64,000 nt of DNA from Arthrobacter antibioticus. Lineage in GTDB: Bacteria; Actinomycetota; Actinomycetes; Actinomycetales; Micrococcaceae. Position 1 is the first letter of the stretch. Each line of letters begins with the position of its first letter. Below, piece by piece: positions 35,410-43,793 of this stretch. A program made the position numbers and the translations under genes. Below the pieces are notes generated by a model. That model was not told the DNA's origin. It ran no database searches and saw only the letters and a program-made list of their open reading frames with translations. The stretch is from positions 186,001 through 250,000 of the forward strand of contig NZ_JASISQ010000002.1 of the NCBI RefSeq assembly GCF_030063205.1, read 5' to 3'.

Positions 35410-36490
35410 TCAGGGGCGGGTGTCCGTCGTCGTACTTGGCGAAAGGCGCCCGCGCTTGCTCACGCGGACGCTGGATTCATCCACGAGAACAGCACGTTCC
35501 CGACCCTCGCCGCGCACCCATATTTTGTACGCGATGGTTAGCAGCACTAGCCAGACACCTCCCACATACAGGGCCACCCGTGTATCGGAGAACAAGCCCA
35601 ACAAAACGATCACGCCAAGCATGAATGCCCCGGTCAGTATCGATGCCGGGGGCCAAAAGGGGTTGGAAAATTCGATGGGGCAAGGCGCTTACGGCTGACT
35701 TCACGCTTCATAGCCACATGGGAGGCCAAAATCATCAGCCAGACTCAAACAGTGGCAAACGTGGCGATCGAGGCGATGAGTAGGAACACCTCTTGAGGGA
35801 TGGCGGCGTTGAGAACCACGCCGGCAAGCAACACCCCCGTTATGAGCACAACTCTCATCCACGGAACCCCTGAACGCGAAATTCTGCCAAATACGCTGGG
35901 GGCGTGACCCTGCTCAGGGAGCCCTAGGAGGACGCGGCCGGCACCAAAGGTATCGCTATTGACAGCGGAAAGAGCGGCGGTGATCACCACCGCGTTGAGG
36001 ATATGTGCGGCAAGGGGCATGCCCAACGAATCAAAGATCTGTACAAAGGGGCTAGTCTCGCCGGTGATTTCATTCCACGGGACCAAGCTCATAAGTATGC
36101 CGATTGTCAGCACGTAAAAAAGCAGGATGCGAACCGGAACGGTGTTGATGGCAGAAGGGATCGACCGGCCAGGATTTTCTGCCTCACCGGCGCTGACACC
36201 GATGGTCTCGATGCCACCAAAAGCAAACATGACCACAGCAAGTGAGGCCAGTAAGCCCACCCCTCCGTTGGGCACGAAGCCGCCGTAATCCACCAGGTTT
36301 CCCAATCCCGGGGTGGCTGAACCAGTGTCCAGATCGAAGCCCAGGACAATGATGGCAAGGCCGCCTGCGATCATGGCCATGATGGCTGCGACCTTGATGA
36401 GGGAGAACCAAAACTCCAGCTCACCAAAAACTCTCACGCTGAGCAGGTTGATGGCAGCCAAGAAGAAGATGATGGCGAGGACCCAGAGGA
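35410..36490 (-). pseudogene. Decayed APC-family amino-acid permease
   Basis: Remains of an amino-acid permease read on the minus strand. The middle part is intact ([28 protein letters not shown] ... [12 protein letters not shown] ... [11 protein letters not shown]). It then meets a TGA at 35745 where the family continues VWLMILASHVAMKREVSRK, which is still encoded in frame. A one-base frameshift near 35655–35665 precedes the C-terminal part (ILTGAFMLGVIVLLGLFSDTRVALYVGGVWLVLL). The N-terminal third is missing: homology stops at about 36488, just before the IclR gene. Being beside iclR and hutH, it was probably a histidine-pathway permease. Confidence 0.88.
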
Positions 36491-36518
36491 ATCTGGGATT
36501 TCAGACTGCAATATTCTA

Positions 36519-36524
36519 TAGTGT
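36519..36524 (+). promoter_or_regulatory. Probable leaderless -10 box of the IclR gene
   Basis: TAGTGT, 7 nt before GTG 36532; an overlapping TATAGT lies at 36517–36522. The site is only about 30 nt from the truncated permease end. Confidence 0.45.
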
Positions 36525-36531
36525 TGGTGCT

Positions 36532-37410
36532 GTGATCGCGATTCCGGAACCATCCCAAAGCACCACGACAAATCCTCCCCGGACATTCGAAGGGGACCAT
36601 CTGGCACGGTCCGCGCCAGCGACCTCGGCCAAGACGCCTTCCAAGGTTCCTGCAGCAGAAAATACGCTGCGAATCTTGAAGTTGTTGTCCTCCAAGCGTG
36701 GACCGCTGGCGGCGTCGACCATAGCCAGCACATTGAAACTTCCGCGTTCAAGCGTCTATCACCTCCTAAATGTTATGGAGCAAAGTGGCTTTGTCATGCA
36801 CTTGCATGAAGAGCAGCGCTATGGACTGGGCGTGGCCGCTTTTGAGCTCAGCAGCGCGTATTCGCGGCAGGAACCCTTGTCTCGGCTTGGCCGGCCCCTG
36901 CTGGTGGCGCTGGTGGATAAGATTGGTGAAAGTGCCCATCTTGCCGTGCTACATGGGCGCGATGTGGTCTATATTGCGGAGGAACGAGCCAAGAACCGGC
37001 CATCTCTTGTGACAGATGTTGGGGTCCGCTTGCCCAGTCACCTCACAGCTAGCGGTCGGGCTATCCTTGCGGCGCTGCCAAAGTCCCAGGTCAGGGTGCT
37101 CTACCCGAATGTTGCGGCGTTCAGTTCATTGACCGATGTTCCAGAGCCCATCAGTAAATATTCCACCCTCTCCGCCCACCTCGATCAGGTGCGGATCCGG
37201 GGCTACTCCACTGAGCACGGTGAAGTTAGCGATGGGTTTGGTTCCGTTGCGGCCGTGGTGACCGATCACCTCGGTTGGCCGGTTGCGGCGGTGGCCGTCA
37301 CATTTTTAGAAGAAAAGGTGCCCGTTGAGAAGTGGCCTGCCCTGGCTGAGAGGGCAAAGAAGGTTGCTGCTGAGCTCTCAATCCGCATTTACGGGCGCCG
37401 CGAGGAGTAA
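36532..37410 (+). CDS. IclR-family transcriptional regulator
   Basis: 292 residues from GTG 36532, with a ~45-residue polar N-terminal extension. The winged helix-turn-helix is in NTLRILKLLSSKRGPLAASTIASTLKLPRSSVYHLLNVMEQSGFV; the effector domain has LGVAAFELSSAY, HLAVLHGRDVVYIAEE, LPSHLTASGRAILAAL and IRGYSTEHGEVSDGFGSVAAVV, with the LTASGRAIL ligand-pocket signature. An in-frame extension to 36313 would overlap the permease remnant and has no family counterpart. Its position before hutH suggests control of histidine use. The stop is 3 nt before the palindromic repeat copy 1. Confidence 0.88.
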   Translation: MIAIPEPSQSTTTNPPRTFEGDHLARSAPATSAKTPSKVPAAENTLRILKLLSSKRGPLAASTIASTLKLPRSSVYHLLNVMEQSGFVMHLHEEQRYGLGVAAFELSSAYSRQEPLSRLGRPLLVALVDKIGESAHLAVLHGRDVVYIAEERAKNRPSLVTDVGVRLPSHLTASGRAILAALPKSQVRVLYPNVAAFSSLTDVPEPISKYSTLSAHLDQVRIRGYSTEHGEVSDGFGSVAAVVTDHLGWPVAAVAVTFLEEKVPVEKWPALAERAKKVAAELSIRIYGRREE

Positions 37411-37413
37411 GCC

Positions 37414-37481
37414 TGGTGCTCGGGGGTAGCTAATACTTTGTGCAGTACGTCCGCCACGGGCGAAAAGTATTAGCTACCCCC
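37414..37481. repeat. 68-bp palindromic repeat, copy 1
   Basis: Starts TGGTGCTCGGGGG and contains 18-bp complementary arms (GGGGGTAGCTAATACTTT and its complement) around a ~24-nt loop. It matches copy 2 at 65 of 68 positions, in the same orientation. The right arm contains the stop codon (minus-strand TAG, 37474–37476) of the AbiEi/DUF559-like gene. Confidence 0.95.
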
Positions 37482-38460
37482 TAGCCCCTGTCGTCGCCCG
37501 GATTGTTGAGGGCAACCCGGCCTCGGAGAGGAGCTGAGCCAGCCTCCGTGGATCTTTGAGGTCACGCCAAACCCACCGAACCACGTTGTAGCCTTTGGCG
37601 CGCAGGCGGTTCTCACGGTTCTTTTCAGTAACAACCACTTCAGATGGCGTCCTGCCTCGGAGGAATCGTTGATCTGAGTACTTTTCGTAGCCATCGAATT
37701 CACCTATCAACCTATATTCTTCCCAATGGAAATCTGTTCTTCCGATGAGTCCTTCTCGATCTGTAAAGAGACTCTGCAGGACTGGAAGTGGGAAGCCATA
37801 CTCGATCATGAAGGCCCGGCTGACAGATTCGCCAGGTGACTCGGAGTGTGGGTTTGCCACCTCCAATACGCGCAGAACTCGGCGACGTTGGACGCCATAG
37901 AGCAGCGTCGCCAGGCTGTCCTGAACGCTGGTTTCGGAAAAGGTCAGCTGGGTGTTGATGGGGGAGCCCGGCAGGATCTTTCGTTGCAGGAGGTAGTCCA
38001 TGGCTGGAAGCGATTCACTCAGTGGTAAACGCACGGCCAAATCACGCACTGTTTGCGGCGGTGGCGTTACCAGCAGACCGAACATCTCCCACGGTGGAGG
38101 ATCGCCGGCAACGGCACTGATCCGGTGAACTCCGTAGTTACTCTGCCCACCATTGTTATTGGGGGAGATCACCGTTTGGACTTCTTGGGGAATGCGTACC
38201 AGTGGAAGACCCATAATCTGGGCGGCAGACTCTCTGGCAAAAACCGGCGGATACTGAGCCAATTCATGGACGGCTTGAATTTTCATGCGGTATTTTTCCC
38301 AAGGTCTTAATGACTCCCACACCTCCGTGGGGAGATAGCACCCGCGCCGTACGCGGATCAAGGAGCCTTTCTTAGCTTGCTGAGCAAGACGCCTGGTGGA
38401 ATATTCGTCGGTGTATTTACTTGAGGCAGTAATAAACGGGGGCAGTAGAAAGTTCGTCAT
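37474..38460 (-). CDS. AbiEi-antitoxin-like N-terminus with DUF559-type nuclease-like C-terminus
   Basis: 328 residues. The N-terminal ~60 residues (STRRLAQQAKKGSLIRVRRGCYLP) form the winged-helix seen in AbiEi-type antitoxins. The C-terminal ~100 residues resemble the DUF559/Vsr-like PD-(D/E)XK group: GRTDFHWEEYRLIGEFDG, KYSDQRF, then EKNRENRLRAKGYNVVRWVWRDL. D...E-x-D and the following K/Y could be the metal site. No AbiEii toxin gene is next to it. Base composition is visibly more AT-rich than its neighbours. It is flanked by direct copies of a palindromic repeat, so probably a mobile or exchangeable cassette. Function unknown. Confidence 0.8.
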   Translation of the reverse strand: MTNFLLPPFITASSKYTDEYSTRRLAQQAKKGSLIRVRRGCYLPTEVWESLRPWEKYRMKIQAVHELAQYPPVFARESAAQIMGLPLVRIPQEVQTVISPNNNGGQSNYGVHRISAVAGDPPPWEMFGLLVTPPPQTVRDLAVRLPLSESLPAMDYLLQRKILPGSPINTQLTFSETSVQDSLATLLYGVQRRRVLRVLEVANPHSESPGESVSRAFMIEYGFPLPVLQSLFTDREGLIGRTDFHWEEYRLIGEFDGYEKYSDQRFLRGRTPSEVVVTEKNRENRLRAKGYNVVRWVWRDLKDPRRLAQLLSEAGLPSTIRATTGARG

Positions 38461-38584
38461 GTCTCAAGAATGGGAGGCGCCTGGCCGGCGGAACATGGAG
38501 ACCCACACGAATGTGGAAAACCTTGCCCGCTGTCCGGAGTGTGGAGGAGTGATTCCACAGAGCCGCCTTGGTGCTCGGGGGTAG
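38459..38584 (+). CDS. Possible 41-residue zinc-ribbon micro-protein
   Basis: Reads MSQEWEAPGRRNMETHTNVE then a CPECGG knuckle and VIPQSRLGARG. The ATG overlaps the divergent AbiEi-like ATG within one CATG. The last codons and the TAG stop lie in repeat copy 2. Only one CxxC pair is present, so a metal site would need a dimer or truncation. No ribosome site or TANNNT box is clear. It may be a real small protein, the remnant of a longer gene cut by the repeat, or chance. Confidence 0.35.
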   Translation: MSQEWEAPGRRNMETHTNVENLARCPECGGVIPQSRLGARG

Positions 38585-38636
38585 CTAATACTCTGTGCAG
38601 TACGTCTGCCACGTGCGAAAAGTATTAGCTACCCCC
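38569..38636. repeat. 68-bp palindromic repeat, copy 2
   Basis: 65/68 identical to copy 1. The stem is longer here: perfect 19-bp arms CTCGGGGGTAGCTAATACT and complement (outer end at 38639). The three mismatches to copy 1 are at the arm/loop boundary and in the loop. Confidence 0.95.
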
Positions 38637-38785
38637 GAGTGTTCAAAAGGGCACCGGTTGTGACAAAACCTACGCCAAGTTGCCATGTCTGGCATCCCGG
38701 ACAGCCTGCGCGTCAACGGGCAGATTTCGCTGCGGTTAAGCGCCATAGTTGAAGGCAAGAGCACTGCAACATAAAGGATTCCGCA

Positions 38786-40357
38786 ATGAGCGCCGCCGTA
38801 CAGTCCCCAAAAGTCACACTCTCATCCACGGGCGTCACCCCCGAAGATGTCATCGCTGTTGCCCGCCACGGCGCACAGGTGGTGATCAGTGCGGAGGCGC
38901 TGGCTGGCGTGGAACGCGTTCGGGCGCACATTGAAAAACTGGCACACTCCGAGACACCTGCTTATGGTATCTCCACCGGTTTCGGTGCCTTGGCCAACCG
39001 GCATATCCCGACGGACATGCGAACGCAGTTACAAAAATCGCTCATCCGGTCCCACTCAGCGGGCATGGGCCCTGCCGTGGAGCGTGAGGTGGTGCGCGCC
39101 TTGATGTTCCTGCGGGCCAAGACCCTGGCCAGTGGCCGCACAGGGGTCCGCCCCGTTGTGGTCCAAACGATGGTGGATGTACTCAACGCCGGAATTACCC
39201 CTGTGGTCCGCGAATTTGGCTCATTGGGCTGTTCCGGCGACCTTGCACCGCTCTCACACTGCGCCTTGGTGCTTATGGGTGAAGGTGAGGCGGCCGGCCC
39301 CGACGGCGAGATCCGCCCCGTCCCCGAACTGCTCGCCGAAGCCGGTATCACGCCGATCGAACTGGCCGAGAAGGAGGGCTTAGCGCTTGTCAACGGCACC
39401 GACGGCATGCTTGGGATGCTCCTGATGGCCATCGCCGATCTAAAAATGCTGCTGACGACGGCGGATATCACGGCCGCGCTCAGTGTGGAGGGTCTGCTCG
39501 GTACCGACCAGGTGTTTGTGCCCGAACTGCACATGGAACTGCGCCCGCACCCCGGCCAGGCCGCTAGCGCCGAAAATATGCTGGCCGTACTGGCGAATTC
39601 ACCCATCGTGGCCTCGCACCGTGTAGGAGACTCCCGCGTGCAGGACGCCTATTCATTGCGCTGCGCCCCGCAGGTGGCCGGGGCCGCCCGCGACACAGTG
39701 GATCACGCACTCATGGTTGCCACGCGCGAGCTTGCCGCCACCATCGATAACCCCGTGGTGCTTCCCGACGGCCGCGTGTCCTCCAACGGCAACTTCCATG
39801 GCGCTCCGGTGGCGTATGTGTTGGATTTTTTGGCGATTGTCTGCGCTGATGTGGCCTCCATCGCCGAACGCCGTACCGACCGCATGTTGGATCCTGCCCG
39901 CTCACACGGCTTGCCCGCGTTCCTTGCCGGTGACCCCGGAGTTGATTCAGGATTGATGATCGCCCAGTACACACAGGCAGGTCTGGTCTCCGATTCCAAG
40001 CGTCTGGCCGTGCCCGCATCCGTGGACTCCATCCCAAGCTCGGCCATGCAGGAAGACCACGTATCCATGGGCTGGCATGCCGCTCGCAAGTTGCGTAGTT
40101 CCGTGGAAAACCTCCGCCGGGTGCTCGCCATCGAGCTGGTCACAGCCACGCGCGCCATTGACATGCGCACTTCCATGTCCGACGGCGAATTGCTCCCCGG
40201 CCCAGCTGGCGCGGCAGTGCTTGAGGTGCTTCGTGCAACGGTTCAGGGCCCTGGTAGTGACCGCTTCTTATCCCCGGAACTTGAGGAAGCGGACCGCTTG
40301 GTGGGTTCCGGGGCCATCCGGGCTGCCGCAGAGAAAGCCACTGGGCCGCTGAACTAA
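38786..40357 (+). CDS. hutH: Histidine ammonia-lyase
   Basis: 523 residues. Turns histidine into urocanate and ammonia, the first step of histidine degradation. Conserved Tyr60 precedes GISTGFGALAN; His90 (SLIRSHSAG) is the position that selects histidine over phenylalanine or tyrosine. The MIO cofactor triad is C149-S150-G151 in GSLGCSGDLAPLSH, Cys replacing the common Ala, as I recall for Streptomyces HutH. Further landmarks are LVNGTDGMLGML and QDAYSLRCAPQV. AAAGGA precedes the ATG. hutG lies 5.5 kb downstream on the other strand; hutU and hutI are not in the window. Confidence 0.96.
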   Translation: MSAAVQSPKVTLSSTGVTPEDVIAVARHGAQVVISAEALAGVERVRAHIEKLAHSETPAYGISTGFGALANRHIPTDMRTQLQKSLIRSHSAGMGPAVEREVVRALMFLRAKTLASGRTGVRPVVVQTMVDVLNAGITPVVREFGSLGCSGDLAPLSHCALVLMGEGEAAGPDGEIRPVPELLAEAGITPIELAEKEGLALVNGTDGMLGMLLMAIADLKMLLTTADITAALSVEGLLGTDQVFVPELHMELRPHPGQAASAENMLAVLANSPIVASHRVGDSRVQDAYSLRCAPQVAGAARDTVDHALMVATRELAATIDNPVVLPDGRVSSNGNFHGAPVAYVLDFLAIVCADVASIAERRTDRMLDPARSHGLPAFLAGDPGVDSGLMIAQYTQAGLVSDSKRLAVPASVDSIPSSAMQEDHVSMGWHAARKLRSSVENLRRVLAIELVTATRAIDMRTSMSDGELLPGPAGAAVLEVLRATVQGPGSDRFLSPELEEADRLVGSGAIRAAAEKATGPLN

Positions 40358-40397
40358 AGCGGGAAAGGCTGATAGGTGGAGTGAGGCTGGCGTCAGC

Positions 40398-40715
40398 TTA
40401 ATCTGCCGCTGCCCCGAGGACGGCATCCAGTAAGCCAGGGAATCGCAGGTTCAGATCTGCTGTGCGCAGGTTGTTTAGAATTGATGTGCCGCGGTAGTGC
40501 TGGGAGATGACGCCGGCCTCACGCAGTACCCGAAAGTGGTGTGTGGTGGTTGATTTACTCACAGGCAGCGCGAAAGCAATGCATCGCTGGTCCTCGTGAC
40601 CACAGGACAACTGCGCCACGATGGTGCGGCGGATGGGGTCGGCCAGGGCGGATAGGACTAAGTCCAGACTCATTTCTTCGGCGGTGGGGTGCTCAAGGTT
40701 CCGTGGGGACACCAT
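40398..40715 (-). CDS. ArsR-family helix-turn-helix regulator
   Basis: 105 residues. A winged helix-turn-helix: VLSALADPIRRTIVAQLSCG, then VSKSTTTHHFRVLREAGVISQHYRGTSI, where SKSTTTHHFRVLREAG is the recognition helix pattern of ArsR proteins. No metal-binding ELCVCDL motif, so a non-metal signal (perhaps electrophiles or redox) is likely. It is divergent from the old yellow enzyme gene, with a 35-bp dyad between them. Confidence 0.87.
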   Translation of the reverse strand: MVSPRNLEHPTAEEMSLDLVLSALADPIRRTIVAQLSCGHEDQRCIAFALPVSKSTTTHHFRVLREAGVISQHYRGTSILNNLRTADLNLRFPGLLDAVLGAAAD

Positions 40716-40746
40716 TGATTGCTGCTCTCTTTCCTCCGGCTTGCTT

Positions 40747-40781
40747 GTACGAGTTTCATCATACTACGATGAGGCTCGTAC
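40747..40781. promoter_or_regulatory. 35-bp dyad operator between arsR-type gene and OYE
   Basis: GTACGAG-TT-TCATC-ATACTAC-GATGA-GG-CTCGTAC: two nested pairs of arms, 7 bp outer and 5 bp inner, symmetrical apart from the TT/GG spacers. It is centred between the divergent starts (40715 and 40820) and contains -10-like elements on both strands (minus TAGTAT, plus TACGAT). Confidence 0.7.
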
Positions 40782-40819
40782 TAAGAATGAGACATGCCAA
40801 CATATGGGAGATCCTGCGC

Positions 40820-41920
40820 ATGACTGAGTTGTTCGAGCCCCTGACCATTCGGGGAACCACCATCCCCAACCGTGTGTGGATGTCCCCGATGTGCACATAC
40901 TCCGCGCTCTCGGAGGGCAAGGAGGCGGGTGCTCCAAACGATTTCCATCTGGCTCACTATGCTGCCCGCGCCGCAGGTGGTGTTGGTTTGGCCATGGTTG
41001 AGGCCACTGGGGTGACGGCGCAAGGACGGATCTCTGCCTACGATCTAGGGCTGTGGGACGACACGCAGATTTCTGCCCACCGCAGACTGGCACGTGCCAT
41101 CAGCGATGCCGGTTCCACCCCTGGGATCCAGCTGGCTCATGCGGGGCGCAAAGCGTCTATGGAACGGCCTTGGTTTGGCGGTGGACCTGTGGCGGTAGCC
41201 GACGGCGGTTGGGACACGGTGGCGCCTAGTAGCGTTGCCTTCCCCGGCTATGCCGACCCAGCCGCCATGACAGTGGCGGAGATTGGTGACGTCGTTGCGG
41301 CGTGGGCAGAGGCGGCGCGGAGGGCACTTACAGCTGGCTATCAAGTGGTTGAAATTCACGCGGCCCACGGCTATCTGCTGCACTCTTTCCTGTCCCCGTT
41401 GAGCAACACCCGTACGGATGCTTACGGCGGGAGCTTGGAAAATCGGGCCCGCATAGTCCTTGAAGTCCTCGATGCTGTTCGGAACGTGTGGCCTACTGAG
41501 AAGCCCGTATTCCTGCGCATCTCCTCCACTGATTGGGTGGCTGAAAACCAGGAGAGCAACGGCAATGTCAGTGAGGCCTGGACGCTGGAGGACTCAATTG
41601 TGCTCTCACGCTGGGCTCGTGAGCACGGCGCAGATTTGATCGATGCGTCCTCGGGTGGCTTGGTTCCGGCGAAGATTCCGCACCGGGACGACTACCAAAC
41701 GTTCAATGCAGCGCAGCTGAAAGCTAGCAGCGGCGTGGCTGTTGCCGCCGTGGGACGGATAACTGACCCGGTTGCGGCAGCACAACTGCTAGAAAATGGT
41801 TCTGCAGATGCCGTCTTCATTGGTCGGGCGCTCTTGCGAGATGCCTCCTGGGCCAACAATGCCGCAGCGGTTTTGGGCGCTCGTGGCCGTTTCATGCATC
41901 AGTACGACTACGCCGTCTAA
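40820..41920 (+). CDS. Old yellow enzyme, YqjM-like NADH:flavin oxidoreductase
   Basis: 366 residues from ATG 40820, preceded by GGGAG. FMN-binding TIM barrel of the thermophilic-like OYE class: the regulatory Cys25 in WMSPMCTYSA, substrate-binding H180/H183 in IHAAHGYLLHSFLSPLSNTRTDAYGGSLENR, and the C-terminal VGRITDPVAAAQLL with FIGRALLRD. These enzymes reduce the C=C bond of α,β-unsaturated carbonyls and often detoxify electrophiles. It is probably repressed by the divergent ArsR-like protein. Confidence 0.92.
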   Translation: MTELFEPLTIRGTTIPNRVWMSPMCTYSALSEGKEAGAPNDFHLAHYAARAAGGVGLAMVEATGVTAQGRISAYDLGLWDDTQISAHRRLARAISDAGSTPGIQLAHAGRKASMERPWFGGGPVAVADGGWDTVAPSSVAFPGYADPAAMTVAEIGDVVAAWAEAARRALTAGYQVVEIHAAHGYLLHSFLSPLSNTRTDAYGGSLENRARIVLEVLDAVRNVWPTEKPVFLRISSTDWVAENQESNGNVSEAWTLEDSIVLSRWAREHGADLIDASSGGLVPAKIPHRDDYQTFNAAQLKASSGVAVAAVGRITDPVAAAQLLENGSADAVFIGRALLRDASWANNAAAVLGARGRFMHQYDYAV

Positions 41921-42050
41921 GGGCTTCGGTGGCGTCCTGAGGCGCTGACATTCTTTAAAAGCAACTGTGTGCAACGGGCATCACTGTTGCCAGAGGTTGG
42001 TGGCGCGGGGATAATATTCGAAGACAGCGAAAGATCAAACATCACTTCGA

Positions 42051-43793
42051 ATGGGATCCCTCGTGACACTTCTCCGGTTGGCGATTCGCCACGCCCGGCC
42101 CTATCGCCGCTGGATTGCCGCCGTGCTCCTCCTGCAATTAATAGCAACCATTGCAGCTCTGTACCTGCCCAGCCTTAACGCGCAAATCATCGATCAAGGT
42201 ATCGCTAAGGGTGACACCGATTTCATCTGGTCAACGGGTGTCCGGATGATTATTGTCTGCTTCGTGCAGGTTGCGGCGGCGATTGGCGGTATTTATTTTG
42301 GTGCCCGCACAGCCATGGCCATTGGTCGCGATCTGCGGCGTGAGGTGTATTACCGGGTCAACGCCTTGGGAGCCCTGGATGTCACCCGGTTCGGTACGGC
42401 AACCCTGATCACCCGCAACACCAATGACGTCCAGCAGGTGCAAATGCTAGTGCTGATGGCCCTGAACTTCATGGTTTCAACGCCCATCATGTGCGTAGGT
42501 GGGATCGTCATGGCCTTGCGAGAAGACGTGGGGCTGTCTTGGCTACTGTGGGTTTCTGTGCCTCTACTGTTTGTGGTGGTTGGTTTCCTGGTGGTTAAGC
42601 TGCTGCCGTTGTTCCGTGAGATGCAGGAGCGGATTGACACCGTCAATGCAGTGCTGCGTGAACAAATTGTTGGCATCCGGGTGATCCGTGCCTTTGTGCG
42701 CGAGAAGTTTGAGGCTGAACGCTACCGAGGCGCGAACCTGGCGCTGACCCGTGTCTCAGTGCGCGTGGGGAACTTGTTTGTGCTCATGTTCCCGCTGATC
42801 ATGATGATCCTGCACCTGGCCACCGCCGCCGTCCTCTGGTTTGGCGGACACCGTGTGGATGCCGGACAGATGCAGATCGGTTCACTGACCGCTTTCCTGC
42901 AGTATCTGCTGCAGATCCTGATGGCCGTGATGATGGGCGTCTTCATGGTAATGATGATTCCCCGGGCGGCTATCTCGGCCGAGCGCCTGGATGAGGTGCT
43001 CAGTGCCAAACCCTCGCTGGCCGTGCCGCAGGAGAGAACTCTGCCGGAAAATCACGCCGTCGAATTTTCCTGCGTTTCCTTTGGTTACCCCGGCGCTGAG
43101 CGTCCCGTGCTGAATAACGTGAGCTTTACTGCGGTGCAAGGGGCGACGACGGCGATTGTGGGCTCCACTGGTTCGGGCAAGTCCACCCTGTTGAACCTGA
43201 TTCCGCGGCTTTTTGATCCGCAGCAAGGCACGGTGCGTATTGGCGGTGTGGATGTTAGTGAGCTCAGCCGGAGCCAGCTGGCGAAACTTGTGGGACTGGT
43301 GCCGCAAAAGCCGTACCTGTTCTCGGGAACGGTGGCATCCAACCTGAAATTTGGCCGGCCGGAAGCTGACGACGACGAGCTGTGGGAGGCTCTGCGGGTG
43401 GCCCAGGCCAAAGACTTTGTGCAGCAGAAGCCCAAACAGCTCAATACTGGCATCTCCCAAGGCGGCACCAACGTTTCAGGCGGCCAGCGGCAGCGGCTAT
43501 GCATTGCCCGGGCGCTGGCTTCACAACCACGAATTTTCCTGTTTGATGATTCCTTCTCAGCCCTGGACGTGGCCACCGATCAGCGGCTGCGTGAATCGCT
43601 TAGTGCTGCCACCAAAGGAGCAACAGTGATCATTGTTGCCCAGCGGATAGCAACCATCAGGGAAGCGGATAACATCATTGTGCTTGAGAACGGTGAGATT
43701 GTGGGCTCCGGCACCCATGATGAGCTCCTTGCGGATAATGCAACGTATCGCGAGATTGTGCAGTCGCAGCTCAGTGTTGAGGGGGTGGCGTAA
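42051..43793 (+). CDS. ABC exporter half-transporter A (degenerate ATP-site subunit)
   Basis: 580 residues: six-helix exporter domain (about 1–320) then nucleotide-binding domain. Walker A GSTGSGKST; Q-loop in GLVPQKPYLFSG; signature VSGGQRQR (canonical); Walker B IFLFDDSFSALD, with Asp instead of the catalytic Glu; H-loop replaced (VAQRIAT instead of ...H). It pairs with the next gene, which overlaps by one base. The ATG at 42051 has no clear ribosome site; a GTG at 42063 is an alternative. The missing Glu and His mark this as the non-hydrolysing half of a heterodimer. Confidence 0.9.
   Translation: MGSLVTLLRLAIRHARPYRRWIAAVLLLQLIATIAALYLPSLNAQIIDQGIAKGDTDFIWSTGVRMIIVCFVQVAAAIGGIYFGARTAMAIGRDLRREVYYRVNALGALDVTRFGTATLITRNTNDVQQVQMLVLMALNFMVSTPIMCVGGIVMALREDVGLSWLLWVSVPLLFVVVGFLVVKLLPLFREMQERIDTVNAVLREQIVGIRVIRAFVREKFEAERYRGANLALTRVSVRVGNLFVLMFPLIMMILHLATAAVLWFGGHRVDAGQMQIGSLTAFLQYLLQILMAVMMGVFMVMMIPRAAISAERLDEVLSAKPSLAVPQERTLPENHAVEFSCVSFGYPGAERPVLNNVSFTAVQGATTAIVGSTGSGKSTLLNLIPRLFDPQQGTVRIGGVDVSELSRSQLAKLVGLVPQKPYLFSGTVASNLKFGRPEADDDELWEALRVAQAKDFVQQKPKQLNTGISQGGTNVSGGQRQRLCIARALASQPRIFLFDDSFSALDVATDQRLRESLSAATKGATVIIVAQRIATIREADNIIVLENGEIVGSGTHDELLADNATYREIVQSQLSVEGVA

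Noticed and set aside
36313-36531. Extended N-terminus of the IclR regulator
   Set aside because: This stretch encodes the permease remnant on the other strand, and no IclR homologue has such an extension.
37414-38636. Insertion sequence or composite transposon
   Set aside because: No transposase or integrase frame is present, and no clear target-site duplication flanks the repeats.
38786-40357. HutH with inactive MIO site (Cys-Ser-Gly)
   Set aside because: Cys in place of Ala at the first position occurs in known active actinobacterial enzymes; the essential Ser and Gly are intact.
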